Assembly (NCBI GenBank): GCA_024236215.1
Contig: JACKKX010000002.1
Coordinates: 310,001-374,000, forward strand
DNA length: 64,000 nucleotides
Origin: Novosphingobium sp.
GTDB taxonomy: Bacteria > Pseudomonadota > Alphaproteobacteria > Sphingomonadales > Sphingomonadaceae
Direction: 5' to 3'
Positions 45,782 through 55,105 of the stretch are shown in pieces (within the stretch, counting starts at the first letter, position 1; each line of letters starts with the position of its first letter). The position numbers and the translations under genes are program-made. Below the pieces are notes generated by a model that saw only the letters and a list, made by a program, of their open reading frames with translations, was not told the origin of the DNA and did not search any database.

Positions 45782-46171
45782 ATGGCTTCAGCCAAGAACC
45801 GTCCGCTTTCGCCGCATTTGCAAATCTGGCGCTGGGGGCCGGCGATGCTGGTCTCTATCCTGCACCGCGTTTCGGGTGACGGGCTGGCGCTGGTCGGGCT
45901 GGCGGTGCTGGTTTGGTGGCTGGGCGCACTGGCCGGGGGCGAGGAAAGCTACGTCTACTTCCTGCGCCACATGAAGGAATGGTACGGCCAGGTGCTGCTG
46001 GTCGGGCTGAGCTGGGCCTTCTTCAACCACATGTGCTCGGGCATCCGCCACTTCGTGCTCGATATCGGCGCGGGCTTCGAGCTCAAGAACAATGCCCTGT
46101 GGTCGGCACTGACACCGATCCTGGCAATCGTCCTCACCATCGCCGCCTGGGCGGCGGTGCTCTATCGCTAA
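45782..46171 (+). CDS. sdhC: succinate dehydrogenase cytochrome b556 subunit
   Basis: 129 aa from ATG 45782; an in-frame extension upstream is antisense to the SDR gene and rejected. It has the SdhC signature RPLSPHLQIWRW and SILHRVSG and the heme His in HMCSGIRHFVLD, with three membrane helices. It anchors complex II and binds heme b and ubiquinone. First gene of sdhC-sdhD-sdhA. Confidence 0.95.
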   Translation: MASAKNRPLSPHLQIWRWGPAMLVSILHRVSGDGLALVGLAVLVWWLGALAGGEESYVYFLRHMKEWYGQVLLVGLSWAFFNHMCSGIRHFVLDIGAGFELKNNALWSALTPILAIVLTIAAWAAVLYR

Positions 46172-46185
46172 GGGGCTGACGGGCA

Positions 46186-46572
46186 ATGGGTAACGGAACC
46201 TCGATCGGCCGCGTGCGCGGGCAGGGCTCGGCGCATTCGGGCACCCACCACTGGCTGGTGCAGCGCTTTACCGCGATCGGCAATCTGGTGCTGGGGCTGT
46301 GGCTGGCCTTTTCGCTGCTGCGGCTGCCCAACTATTCCTACACCAGCGTGATTGACTGGATCGCCCATCCGCTGGCCGGAACCGCAGTGGGGCTGTTCGT
46401 GCTGTCCTCGTTCTGGCACGCCCGGCTGGGGCTTCAGGTGCTGATCGAAGACTACGTGCACGAACATGCCAACAAGTTCGCCTGCATGGCGCTGCTCAAT
46501 CTCGCCACTTTCGCGGGGGCTGGTCTTGGCCTCGTCAGCGTGATCCGCCTCGTGCTGGGAGCCCATCAATGA
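46186..46572 (+). CDS. sdhD: succinate dehydrogenase membrane anchor subunit
   Basis: 128 aa with three membrane helices and the SdhD features [31 protein letters not shown] (heme and quinone region). It begins 14 nt after sdhC and overlaps sdhA by ATGA. Together with SdhC it forms the membrane part of complex II. Confidence 0.94.
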   Translation: MGNGTSIGRVRGQGSAHSGTHHWLVQRFTAIGNLVLGLWLAFSLLRLPNYSYTSVIDWIAHPLAGTAVGLFVLSSFWHARLGLQVLIEDYVHEHANKFACMALLNLATFAGAGLGLVSVIRLVLGAHQ

Positions 46573-48377
46573 GCGCGCCTGCCTACAAGATTATCGACCA
46601 CACCTATGACACCGTCGTCGTCGGCGCCGGCGGTTCGGGGCTGCGCGCCACGATGGGCAGCGCCGAGGCGGGTTTGAAAACCGCCTGCATCACCAAGGTG
46701 TTCCCCACCCGCAGCCACACCGTCGCGGCGCAGGGCGGGATCGCTGCCAGCCTCAAGAACAACAGCCCCGATCACTGGACCTGGCACATGTTCGATACCG
46801 TCAAGGGGTCGGACTGGCTGGGCGATCAGGACGCGATCGAATACCTCGTGCGCGAGGCGCCGCAGGCGATCCTCGAGCTGGAACACGCGGGGATGCCGTT
46901 TTCGCGCAACGAGGACGGCACGATCTACCAGCGCCCGTTCGGCGGACACATGCAGAACATGGGCGAGGGCCCGCCGGTGCAGCGCACCTGCGCCGCGGCG
47001 GACCGCACCGGCCATGCGCTGCTCCACACGCTTTACCAGCAGAGCCTGAAGTACGACGCGGACTTCTTCATCGAATACTTCGCGATCGACCTCATCATGG
47101 ATGGTGGCAAGTGCGTCGGCGTGATCGCGCTGTGCCTTGACGATGGTTCGATCCACCGGTTCCGCAGCCACGCCGTGGTGCTGGCGACCGGCGGCTATGG
47201 CCGCTCCTATTATACCTGCACCTCGGCCCATACCTGCACCGGCGATGGCGGCGGCATGGTGCTGCGCGCCGGTCTGCCGCTGCAGGACATGGAATTCGTC
47301 CAGTTCCACCCCACCGGCATCTATGGCGCGGGTGTGCTCATCACCGAGGGCGCGCGGGGCGAGGGCGGGTACCTCACCAATTCCGAGGGCGAGCGGTTCA
47401 TGGAACGCTATGCTCCCTCGGCCAAGGACCTCGCCAGCCGCGATGTCGTTTCGCGCTCGATGGCGATGGAAATCCGCGAAGGGCGCGGCGTCGGCCCGCA
47501 CAAGGACCACATCTTCCTGCACCTCGACCACATCGATCCCAAGGTGCTGGGGCAGCGCCTGCCGGGGATCACCGAAAGCGGCAAGATCTTCGCGGGTGTC
47601 GATCTGACCCGCCAGCCGCTGCCGGTGGTGCCGACGGTGCATTACAACATGGGCGGCATCCCCACCAACTACCACGGCGAGGTCGTGACCATCGGCGCCG
47701 ATGGTGATCCGGAAACGGTCGTCCCCGGCCTGTTCGCGGTGGGCGAGGCGGCCTGTGTTTCGGTTCACGGCGCCAACCGCCTGGGCTCGAACTCGCTGAC
47801 CGACCTGGTGGTGTTCGGCCGCGCGGCGGGTCTGCGACTCAAGGAACTGATCAAGCCCGGCACGGCCCACGCCGAATTGCCGGGGGACAGTGCCGATCTG
47901 GCGCTGAGCCGCCTCGATCATTTCCGCAATGCCAAGGGCGGTTCGCCAACTGCCGAAGTGCGCACCGCGATGCAGCGCACGATGAGCCAGCACGCCGCCG
48001 TGTTCCGCACCGACGAACTGATGGCCGAAGGCAAGGTCAAGCTGGCCGAAACCTACAAGCAGATGCGGGACATCCACGTTTCGGACCGCTCGCTGATCTG
48101 GAACTCGGACCTGATCGAGACGCTCGAGCTGGACAACCTCATCAGCCAGGCCAGCGTCACCCTCCACGGCGCGCACAACCGCAAGGAAAGCCGCGGCGCC
48201 CACGCGCACGAGGATTTCCCCGACCGCGACGACAAGAACTGGATGAAGCACACCGCCGCCTGGTTCGATGGCTGGGGCGGAAAGGGCGGCGAGGTCCGCC
48301 TCGACTACCGCCCGGTCCACGAATACACGCTGACCGACGACGTGGAATACATCAAGCCGAAGAAGCGGGTGTATTGA
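46569..48377 (+). CDS. sdhA: succinate dehydrogenase flavoprotein subunit
   Basis: 602 aa. FAD site [20 protein letters not shown], covalent-flavin His in [11 protein letters not shown], substrate site [10 protein letters not shown] and [18 protein letters not shown] and [19 protein letters not shown]. Oxidises succinate to fumarate and passes electrons to SdhB. The gene for that iron-sulfur subunit does not follow and is absent from the rest of the window. Confidence 0.98.
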   Translation: MSAPAYKIIDHTYDTVVVGAGGSGLRATMGSAEAGLKTACITKVFPTRSHTVAAQGGIAASLKNNSPDHWTWHMFDTVKGSDWLGDQDAIEYLVREAPQAILELEHAGMPFSRNEDGTIYQRPFGGHMQNMGEGPPVQRTCAAADRTGHALLHTLYQQSLKYDADFFIEYFAIDLIMDGGKCVGVIALCLDDGSIHRFRSHAVVLATGGYGRSYYTCTSAHTCTGDGGGMVLRAGLPLQDMEFVQFHPTGIYGAGVLITEGARGEGGYLTNSEGERFMERYAPSAKDLASRDVVSRSMAMEIREGRGVGPHKDHIFLHLDHIDPKVLGQRLPGITESGKIFAGVDLTRQPLPVVPTVHYNMGGIPTNYHGEVVTIGADGDPETVVPGLFAVGEAACVSVHGANRLGSNSLTDLVVFGRAAGLRLKELIKPGTAHAELPGDSADLALSRLDHFRNAKGGSPTAEVRTAMQRTMSQHAAVFRTDELMAEGKVKLAETYKQMRDIHVSDRSLIWNSDLIETLELDNLISQASVTLHGAHNRKESRGAHAHEDFPDRDDKNWMKHTAAWFDGWGGKGGEVRLDYRPVHEYTLTDDVEYIKPKKRVY

Positions 48378-48381
48378 GGGC

Positions 48382-48858
48382 TTGACGATCGTGGACGGGT
48401 ATTTCCTTCTCAAATCCGTCCACATCATCTCCGCCACGGTGCTGTTCGGCACCGGGCTGGGAATTGCCTTCTTCTTCCTGGCCGGGATGCGCAGCGGGGA
48501 TGATCGCATGGCGCTGTTCGCGGCGCGGACCACTTGCCTCGCCGACATGATCTTCACGCTCAACGCCGGGATCGTCCAGCCGGTGAGCGGCTATGCGCTG
48601 ATCCGGGTGGCCGGGCACGATCCCTTCGCGCCGTGGCTGCTGGCGGCCTATGGGCTCTACCTGCTGGCGCTGGCCTGCTGGCTGCCGGTGGTCTGGCTGC
48701 AATTGCGCATGCGCGACATGCTGGCGGCGAAAGTTGCCGGGCTGGCGTTCGATGAGGCGCTGTTCCGCCGCCGTTTCCGCCTGTGGTTTGCGCTTGGCTG
48801 GCCGGCCTTTGTCGCCCTGGTTGCGGTGGTCTGGCTGATGGTGACGCGCAGCCTATGA
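48382..48858 (+). CDS. DUF2269 membrane protein
   Basis: 158 aa from a TTG start 4 nt after sdhA (GTG 48391 is an alternative). Four membrane helices with the DUF2269 pattern: FLLKSVHIISATVLFGTGLG, ADMIFTLNAGIVQPVSG and an Arg-rich end (FRRRFRLWFALGWPAF). Function of the family is unknown. It occupies the place where sdhB normally sits and overlaps the next gene by ATGA. Confidence 0.8.
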   Translation: MTIVDGYFLLKSVHIISATVLFGTGLGIAFFFLAGMRSGDDRMALFAARTTCLADMIFTLNAGIVQPVSGYALIRVAGHDPFAPWLLAAYGLYLLALACWLPVVWLQLRMRDMLAAKVAGLAFDEALFRRRFRLWFALGWPAFVALVAVVWLMVTRSL

Positions 48859-49958
48859 CCCTGCGGGTGCTGATCCTGGGCGGCTACGGCAATTTCGGCG
48901 GCTATGTCGCTCGCGCCCTGGCCGGGGACGCACGGATCACGCTGATCGTTGCCGGGTGGAATGCGGGCAAGGCAAGCGCCTTTGCCGCTGCGCTCGGTGC
49001 GGCAAACCGGGCCGAAGGCGCCGCGCTCGATATCGCCACGCTGAGCGCGGATGATCTTGCGACGTTGCGTCCCGATCTGGTGATCCACACCGTCGGGCCG
49101 TTTCAGGGGCAGGACTACCGCGTAGCGCGTGCGGCGATCGGGGCGGGGGCGCACTATTGCGATCTGGCCGACGCGCGCGGTTTCGTACGCGATGTGGGAG
49201 CGCTCGATGCCGAAGCGCTGTCTGCAGGGGTGGCCGTGATCGCAGGGGCAAGTTCGGTTCCCTGCCTGACCGGCGCCTATCTTGACGATGCCCTGCGCGA
49301 CATGGCGTCAATCGAGAGCGTCGATTACGGAATAAGCGCCGCGCAGCAGACCAACCGCGGCCTTGGCACGGCGAGTGCGATCCTGTCGTACATCGGAAGG
49401 CCCTTCACCATGCTGCGCGGCGGGCGGATGACGCGGGTGTTTGGCTGGCAGGGACTGCATAGCGAAGTCTATCCCGAGCTTGGCCGTCGCTGGTTCGGCT
49501 ATTGCGAGATCCCCGATCTCGATCTGTTTCCACCACGCTATCCCGGCCTTCGCGAGATGCGCTTCTGTGCCGGGCATGAGATTGCGCTGCTCCACTTCGG
49601 GACCTGGCTGCTGAGTTGGGGGGTGCGGCTGGGGCTGCTGCCCCGGCTTGATCGCTGGTCCGGCCCCTTGCTGCGCGCATCGTTCTGGTTCGATCCGCTG
49701 GGCAGCGGGCGCAGCGGGTTTCACATGCGGATCACGGGGCGCGGAACTGACGGCGCGCCGCGCGAGCGCCAGGAATGGATCGTCGCACGATCGGGCGACG
49801 GGCCGAACATCCCCTGCATGCCGGTGATCCTGATCGCCCGGCGCCTGGCCGAGGGCAGGACGCTGGCGCCCGGTGCGCGGCCCTGCCTCGACCTGATCGG
49901 TCTCGACGAATACCTCGCGGCACTGAGCGGACTCGACATCACGGTTATCCGCCGCTGA
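48855..49958 (+). CDS. saccharopine-dehydrogenase-like NAD(P)-binding protein
   Basis: 367 aa from ATG 48855 overlapping the upstream stop. Rossmann motif VLILGGYGNFGGYVARAL, then LVIHTVGPFQGQDYRVARAA and GAHYCDLADARGFV, as in saccharopine dehydrogenase-like oxidoreductases. The C-terminal domain is the usual dimerisation and substrate part. Translationally coupled to the DUF2269 protein, an arrangement that suggests joint function at the membrane. Substrate unknown. Confidence 0.8.
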   Translation: MTLRVLILGGYGNFGGYVARALAGDARITLIVAGWNAGKASAFAAALGAANRAEGAALDIATLSADDLATLRPDLVIHTVGPFQGQDYRVARAAIGAGAHYCDLADARGFVRDVGALDAEALSAGVAVIAGASSVPCLTGAYLDDALRDMASIESVDYGISAAQQTNRGLGTASAILSYIGRPFTMLRGGRMTRVFGWQGLHSEVYPELGRRWFGYCEIPDLDLFPPRYPGLREMRFCAGHEIALLHFGTWLLSWGVRLGLLPRLDRWSGPLLRASFWFDPLGSGRSGFHMRITGRGTDGAPRERQEWIVARSGDGPNIPCMPVILIARRLAEGRTLAPGARPCLDLIGLDEYLAALSGLDITVIRR

Positions 49959-50074
49959 ACGTCGCTCACCGGTGCCCATTGCGTCCCGGTCGGCGGGAAA
50001 GGGTGGTTCGTCGATTGCGGGGTGGCTGCACCGGCGCCTGATAGGCAGCAATGTGCCGGGCGGAGGGTGTGGAC

Positions 50075-50800
50075 ATGGGCAGAGCAAAGAGCCGGGCAGG
50101 AATTCTCGTCGAAACGGTGGCGGCGATGCTGTTCAATCAGCTTGCGCCCAAGCTGGTGATGGCATCCGTCGTAGCCGCCGGACTGACCTTGCCCGACATG
50201 CCGTTGTTGCACCGCACCTATCTGGCCTTTGCTTCGGTGCTGGTGCTGATCGGCTGGCTGCGCTGGCGCGGTGAAGGCATGGCGCAGTTCGGGCTGGTCG
50301 TGCCGCGCCGCTGGCTGGCGCTGATCGGCTTTGGCATTGCCCTGGCGCTGGCCCAGATCGTGCTCGACAGCCTGGTGCGATCGGTTACCACCCCGCTGAT
50401 CGTCGCCTGGACCGGGGCCGATCCGCATCTCGATGCCAAGACCTTTGCCGCGATCGAAGGCAATCTCGATCTCTACCTGATGATCCTGCCCTGCGTGTGG
50501 CTGTTCGCCGCCTTTGGCGAGGAGTTCCTCTATCGCGGCTATCTGATGACCCGGCTTTCGCAGCTGCTGGGCGGGGGCAGGGCGGCTTGGGCCCTGGCGA
50601 TAATTGGGCAAGCGGTGCTGTTCGCGCTGGCGCACTGGTATCAGGGCCCGGTCGGCATGGTGCCGATCGGTATCGGCGCAGTGCTGACCGGGATCGCTAC
50701 CCTGGCCTGGGGCCGCAACCTGTGGCCGGCGATGATCGCCCACGGGCTGACAGATACGCTGGGCTTCACCCTGCTCTATCTGGGCATGCCGCTTTCCTAG
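50075..50800 (+). CDS. CPBP-family intramembrane metalloprotease
   Basis: 241 aa from ATG 50075, which has GGAGGGTG upstream. About seven membrane helices and the CPBP (Abi) motifs: EE in FGEEFLYRGYL, His in FALAHWYQG and His-x3-D in MIAHGLTDTLGF. Members cleave membrane substrates, including prenylated or toxin-related proteins, but this one has no evident partner. An MBL-fold gene follows after 14 nt. Confidence 0.85.
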   Translation: MGRAKSRAGILVETVAAMLFNQLAPKLVMASVVAAGLTLPDMPLLHRTYLAFASVLVLIGWLRWRGEGMAQFGLVVPRRWLALIGFGIALALAQIVLDSLVRSVTTPLIVAWTGADPHLDAKTFAAIEGNLDLYLMILPCVWLFAAFGEEFLYRGYLMTRLSQLLGGGRAAWALAIIGQAVLFALAHWYQGPVGMVPIGIGAVLTGIATLAWGRNLWPAMIAHGLTDTLGFTLLYLGMPLS

Positions 50801-50814
50801 GAGGGAACGTAACC

Positions 50815-51969
50815 ATGCGGATGATGCGGTTTCTGGCCATTCTGTCGTTTGCATCGACGGTGGTGCCGGCTGCCAGGGCGGCTAGCCCCGATACCTCGCC
50901 CTGGGTCCCGCGCGAGATCGCACCGGGGGTGCACATGCTTGAAATACCGCCCGACTACTATGCAGCGGCGATCAGCAATGTCGGGGTGATCGAACAGGCC
51001 GATGGCTTCGTGATCGTCGATAGCGGCATGTCTGCCGGGCACGGGCGCGCAATTGTGGGCTACGTCCGCTCGCTGGCGGCGGATAAGCCGATCAAGGCGG
51101 TGGTGATTACTCACTGGCACAACGATCACCCGCAGGGGATCTCGGCGATCCGCGATGCCTTTCCCAAGGTCAGGATCATCGCCACCGCGCAGACCAAGGC
51201 CGGGATGCTCGGGCCTGAGGTCGGCTCGCTGGCGGGGCTTACCCCAAGCCGCGAGGTTGACGAGGCCGCCCGCAAGGAGGCCGGAGTTGCGCAGGAGCAG
51301 ATCGACAAGATCCTGGCCGATCCTGACCTGCCCGAGGATCGCCGCGCGCGCCTGATCCGTTCGCGCCAGCAATGGGGCGAATTGGCCGAATCCTGGCCGG
51401 GAACCTACATTGTCCCGCCCACCGAAACCTTTGCCAGGCAGCTCGACATTCCGGATCGCGAGCATCCGGTTTCGATCCGTTTCCTCGGACGGGCCAATAC
51501 GGCGGGCGACGCAGTGATCTGGCTGCCACGGCAGAAGGTGGTGTTTTCCGGCGATATCGTGGTCTCGCCGATCCCATTCGGGTTCTACAGCTACCCGAAG
51601 GACTGGGTGAAGACTCTGGGCCGGATCGAGAAGCTGGGGTTCGTTACCCTGGTGCCCGGACACGGCGCCCCGCAGAACGACACGCGCTATATCGGTCAGC
51701 TTATCGGATCGATCGAGGATATCCGCGCGCAGGTTGGCCCGCTTGCCCGCAAGGGGATGCCGCTGGCCGAGATTCGCAAGAATGTTGATTTCACCCGCTT
51801 CGAGGCGGTGTTTGCAACCAGTCCGCGCTTAAAGGCTGGGTTCGCCGGGCTATGGATCGAACCGATGGTTGAAAACGCGATGAAGGAGGCATTGGGCACC
51901 CCGATCGTCCAGGGCGAGGGCGAGGTTCAGGCCGATCCGCGCGAAAAGGAAAGGAAGAAGGGCAAGTGA
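50815..51969 (+). CDS. secreted MBL-fold metallohydrolase
   Basis: 384 aa from ATG 50815 (strong GGAGGGAACG). Signal peptide to about residue 22. Metal motif H100-W-H102-N-D104-H105 (ITHWHNDHPQG), D247 in FSGDIVVSP and H283 in VPGHGAP. The place of the usual third His ligand is Asn (N228 in GRANTAGDA). The tail is lysine- and glutamate-rich. The following MBL gene overlaps by GTGA, so the pair is coupled. It is not a classical beta-lactamase by motif; the substrate is unknown. Confidence 0.82.
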   Translation: MRMMRFLAILSFASTVVPAARAASPDTSPWVPREIAPGVHMLEIPPDYYAAAISNVGVIEQADGFVIVDSGMSAGHGRAIVGYVRSLAADKPIKAVVITHWHNDHPQGISAIRDAFPKVRIIATAQTKAGMLGPEVGSLAGLTPSREVDEAARKEAGVAQEQIDKILADPDLPEDRRARLIRSRQQWGELAESWPGTYIVPPTETFARQLDIPDREHPVSIRFLGRANTAGDAVIWLPRQKVVFSGDIVVSPIPFGFYSYPKDWVKTLGRIEKLGFVTLVPGHGAPQNDTRYIGQLIGSIEDIRAQVGPLARKGMPLAEIRKNVDFTRFEAVFATSPRLKAGFAGLWIEPMVENAMKEALGTPIVQGEGEVQADPREKERKKGK

Positions 51970-52946
51970 GCCGCGATCGTTCGATCTGGAGCAAGAGCGG
52001 GGTGTCCGCCGCCGCTCTTGCGGCATTGTGTGCTTGTTCGTCGCTGGCGGCGAGGCCCGCGCCCTATGTGCTCCAGCCGGGCCATATCGATCTTGAGCGC
52101 GGGCCCGATGGGAACACGGTGATCCTCGATACCGCGCAGGGGCTGGTCGTGATCGACACCGGGCGCAGCGCCGATCATTCCGCGCTGATCGTCAAGCAGG
52201 CCAACTGGGTGCGCAAACCGGTGATCGCGCTGGTCAACACCCATTGGCACCTCGATCACACCACCGGCAACCGCGACCTGCTGGCGCTGTGGCCCAAGGC
52301 GCGGCTGGTGGCGACTGGGGCGGTCAGCGGCGCCCTCGACGGGTTCCTCAAGCGCAGCCGCGAGCAATCCGATGCGGCGCTGGCCGATCCCAAATTGCCC
52401 AAGGCCGAGCGTGCCCGGATCGAACGCGCCAACGCAGCGATGGACGACCAGGCGGCACTGGTTCCGGCCCAGCCGGTGACCCGCGATGGTCCGCTCAAGA
52501 TCGGCGCTCGCCGCTTCGATCTTCATGTCGCCAATGCCGCCGCGACCGAGGCCGATCTGTGGCTGACCGTGCCGGACGAGCAACTGGCGGTGGTGGGCGA
52601 TCTGGTGGTCGCCCCGGTGCCGTTCTTCGATACCGGCTGCGAGGAGGGCTGGAAGGCAGCGCTGGCAGCGATTTCGGCGGCAAAGTGGAAGGTGCTGATC
52701 CCGGGGCACGGTGCGCCGATGAACCGGACCCAGTTCGGCCGCTGGCGCACCGCATTCGGGGCCTGGCTCGATTGCGCGCATTCCCAGGCCGCGGTGAAGG
52801 ATTGCACCGACGGCTGGATGAAGGCGGCCCAAGGATTCTACACCGATGCGGAGGCCCCCTCGGTCAGGTTACTCTCGGATTATTACGTCCAGCAGATCCT
52901 GCGCGCGCCTGCCGACAAGCGCATGACCTATTGCCGAAAGGCCTGA
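51966..52946 (+). CDS. MBL-fold metallohydrolase, probable lipoprotein
   Basis: 326 aa from a GTG overlapping the previous stop. The N-terminus has a possible lipobox (LCAC, C24). Metal motif H93-W-H95-L-D97-H98 (NTHWHLDHTTGN), D212 in VVGDLVVAP and H248 in IPGHGAP; like its neighbour it has Asn (N190) where a third His is usual. It carries several extra Cys at the C-terminus. The two genes look like diverged duplicates, one soluble and one lipid-anchored. Confidence 0.8.
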   Translation: MSRDRSIWSKSGVSAAALAALCACSSLAARPAPYVLQPGHIDLERGPDGNTVILDTAQGLVVIDTGRSADHSALIVKQANWVRKPVIALVNTHWHLDHTTGNRDLLALWPKARLVATGAVSGALDGFLKRSREQSDAALADPKLPKAERARIERANAAMDDQAALVPAQPVTRDGPLKIGARRFDLHVANAAATEADLWLTVPDEQLAVVGDLVVAPVPFFDTGCEEGWKAALAAISAAKWKVLIPGHGAPMNRTQFGRWRTAFGAWLDCAHSQAAVKDCTDGWMKAAQGFYTDAEAPSVRLLSDYYVQQILRAPADKRMTYCRKA

Positions 52947-52974
52947 TTGCGCATTTCGTTCATCTGTGCTTCAG

Positions 52975-53006
52975 GTTTACAGCCGTAGTCGATTACGTGT
53001 GTAAAC
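52975..53006 (+). promoter_or_regulatory. candidate BlaI-type operator
   Basis: GTTTACA (52975-52981) and TGTAAAC (53000-53006) are exact inverted repeats 18 nt apart, and the right half overlaps a small dyad TTAC-GTGT-GTAA (52993-53004). They lie 19 bp before the BlaI-type gene. BlaI/MecI operators are TACA/TGTA dyads, so autoregulation is likely; the assignment is inference. Confidence 0.5.
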
Positions 53007-53024
53007 GAAAGCAGGTTGGGATCG

Positions 53025-53411
53025 ATGGCCGAAACTCCCGAGAGTGCCGAACGGATCACAGAGGCAGAGCTGGCGGTGATGGAGGCCTTGTGGTTGCGCA
53101 GCCCGCTTAGCGCCAACGAGGTTGCCGATGAGGTTGCGCCGGCGCGGGGGTGGAGCCTGGCCACGGTCAAAACCCTGCTATCGCGGCTGGCCGCCAAGCA
53201 GGCGGTGCACACCCAGCCGCAGGGCAAGCGCTTTCTCTATTCGCCCGGAATCGCGCGCGAGGCCTGGCTGGGCGGCGAATCGCGGCGGATGGTCGATCGG
53301 CTGTTCGGCGGTTCGGCGGCGGGGCTGTTTGCCCACCTGGCCGAATCCGAAGCGCTGTCGCCCGCCGATCTCGACCGGATCGAGGCGCTTCTAAAGGAAC
53401 TGCGCAAGTGA
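53025..53411 (+). CDS. BlaI/MecI/CopY-family transcriptional repressor
   Basis: 128 aa from ATG 53025. Winged helix with the family pattern ITEAELAVMEALWLRSPLSA and ATVKTLLSRLAAKQAVHTQP, and a C-terminal dimerisation helix (LSPADLDRIEALLKELRK). Repressors of this type are cleaved or released by a BlaR1/MecR1 M56 protease in response to beta-lactams. Overlaps the M56 gene by GTGA, the usual coupling of the two-gene switch. Confidence 0.9.
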   Translation: MAETPESAERITEAELAVMEALWLRSPLSANEVADEVAPARGWSLATVKTLLSRLAAKQAVHTQPQGKRFLYSPGIAREAWLGGESRRMVDRLFGGSAAGLFAHLAESEALSPADLDRIEALLKELRK

Positions 53412-54988
53412 GCTGGCTGACCGACACCTTCATCGCCACCGCTGCGCTGATCGCCGCGGTGCTAGTGCTGCGCCGCCCGGTTGCGCGTTGGTTCGGGCCG
53501 GGCATGGCCTATGCGCTGTGGGCGCTACCGCTGCTGCGGCTGGTGCTGCCGCCGCTGCTCATGCCGGTTGAGGTTCCGGCAAGCGTCGAAACGGCAAACT
53601 ACCAGCTTGTGGCGGTCGGCGGCGCAGATGCCGTGGCCCCGTCGCCGGCTGCCGCCTGGAGCGATCTTGCCCCGATCCTTCAGGCGGCTTGGCTGGCCGG
53701 CGCACTGGTTTTCGCGCTGTGGCGGGTGTGGTCCTACCGGGCGATGCGCCGGGCTCTGCTGACCGATGCCCGCGCCGTGGGCGAGGTGGGCAAGGTGCGG
53801 CTGGTCGAAACCCCGCATGCCAGCGCGCCCGTTGCATTCGGCCTGTTCGACAAGGTTGTCGCGCTGCCGCCGGGGTTCATGGCGCAGCCCGACCGGTCCG
53901 CGCGCGATCTTGCCATTGCCCACGAGCTTGAGCACCACGCCGGGCGCGATCTGGCAGTCAACATTGCGATGCAGCCGCTGCTGGCGCTGCACTGGTTCAA
54001 TCCGCTGGCCTGGGCCGGGTGGCGCGCGCTGCGCCGCGATCAGGAGGCCGCCTGCGACGCGCGGGTGCTGGCCGGACGCAGCAGCGCCGAGCGTGCCGCC
54101 TATGGCCGCCTGATCGCCTCGTTCGCCCAGGGACCGCGCCTGGCATTGGCAGCGCCGATGGCCTGCCCGGTGCTGGGCGAAAAAAGCATTATCCATCGTC
54201 TGAGGAGCCTGACCATGTCCCAACCCAGTCCGCGCCGCACGGCTGTCGGCCGCCTGCTGATCGGCGCCGCCGCTCTGGCGCTGCCGCTGACCGCCTCGAT
54301 CACCTATGCTGCGAGCGAGGCTCTCGAAGCCCCCGAGGCTCCGCAAGCGCCCGAGCCGCCGGTCGCACCCGAAGCGCCCGATGCACCCGCAGCCCACGTC
54401 GAAAAGCATGTCATCATCATCCAGCAGGACGGCAAGAAGCACGGTGAGGCGGCCTCGTCACCCGAAGGCCCGCGCAAGGTCGTGATCATCGACCGCGACG
54501 GAAGCAGCGAGATCGACGATTCCGCGCTCAACACGCGCACGGTGGTGCGCGACGGGCGGACCTATGTTTTCAAGACCAGCAAGCGGATGAGCCAGGAAGA
54601 GGCCGAGGCCAAGGTCGCGGATATGGCGAAAGGCATGCCGATCACCGCCGAAGCCTTTGTCTTCGCGCCGGGGGCCGAGGCGGGGCAGCCGATCATTCAT
54701 ACCATGACCATTTCCAGCGACGACGCAGCAATCGCTACGGCTGGGGCCGTGCATGCTTGCACTGGCGAATGGAACGAGGCCAAGGCCGAAACCGACAAGG
54801 ATGGCAAGCGCCAGGTTGTGCGGACGAAGGTTTGCACGGACGTCAGGCACGCCAAGGGCGATGCGCTCAAAGGCCTGCGCAGCGCGCGTGAGCGGATCGC
54901 TGCGGACGGCAAGATGGATGCCGAGATCAAGCGCTCGATCCTCGAGCAGCTCGATGCCGAGATCGCCAAGCTATCGAACCAGGGCTGA
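53408..54988 (+). CDS. M56-family (BlaR1/MecR1-like) membrane metallopeptidase
   Basis: 526 aa from GTG 53408. Four N-terminal membrane helices and a cytoplasmic peptidase domain with H172-E-L-E-H176 (AHELEHHAGRD) and E213 in RRDQEAACDARV. A further helix (VGRLLIGAAALALPLTASIT) leads to a Pro/Ala/Glu-rich spacer (EAPEAPQAPEPPVAPEAPDA) and a periplasmic domain of about 190 residues. That domain is not a penicillin-binding sensor, so the signal is probably not a covalently bound beta-lactam. It should inactivate the coupled BlaI-type repressor. Confidence 0.88.
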   Translation: MSWLTDTFIATAALIAAVLVLRRPVARWFGPGMAYALWALPLLRLVLPPLLMPVEVPASVETANYQLVAVGGADAVAPSPAAAWSDLAPILQAAWLAGALVFALWRVWSYRAMRRALLTDARAVGEVGKVRLVETPHASAPVAFGLFDKVVALPPGFMAQPDRSARDLAIAHELEHHAGRDLAVNIAMQPLLALHWFNPLAWAGWRALRRDQEAACDARVLAGRSSAERAAYGRLIASFAQGPRLALAAPMACPVLGEKSIIHRLRSLTMSQPSPRRTAVGRLLIGAAALALPLTASITYAASEALEAPEAPQAPEPPVAPEAPDAPAAHVEKHVIIIQQDGKKHGEAASSPEGPRKVVIIDRDGSSEIDDSALNTRTVVRDGRTYVFKTSKRMSQEEAEAKVADMAKGMPITAEAFVFAPGAEAGQPIIHTMTISSDDAAIATAGAVHACTGEWNEAKAETDKDGKRQVVRTKVCTDVRHAKGDALKGLRSARERIAADGKMDAEIKRSILEQLDAEIAKLSNQG

Positions 54989-55020
54989 GCCACTTTTCCC
55001 CATGTTCTGGAGCGGTGCGG

Positions 55021-55043
55021 CGGCGAGGACCATATCCTCGCCG
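55021..55043 (+). terminator. intrinsic terminator-like hairpin after the M56 gene
   Basis: A 9-bp stem (CGGCGAGGA / TCCTCGCCG) with a 5-nt loop, followed by TTTGC. It lies 33 bp after the M56 stop and 63 bp before creD, so some read-through or a separate creD promoter is expected. Confidence 0.55.
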
Positions 55044-55105
55044 TTTGCATAGCGGCACCAAGGCACTAGCTTGCCAGCCCAACCGCGAGTCGTGGGTAAG
55101 GAACG

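Noticed and set aside
46566-48563. Long open frame antisense to sdhA
   Set aside because: sdhA is unmistakable in the opposite strand; the antisense product has no family features.
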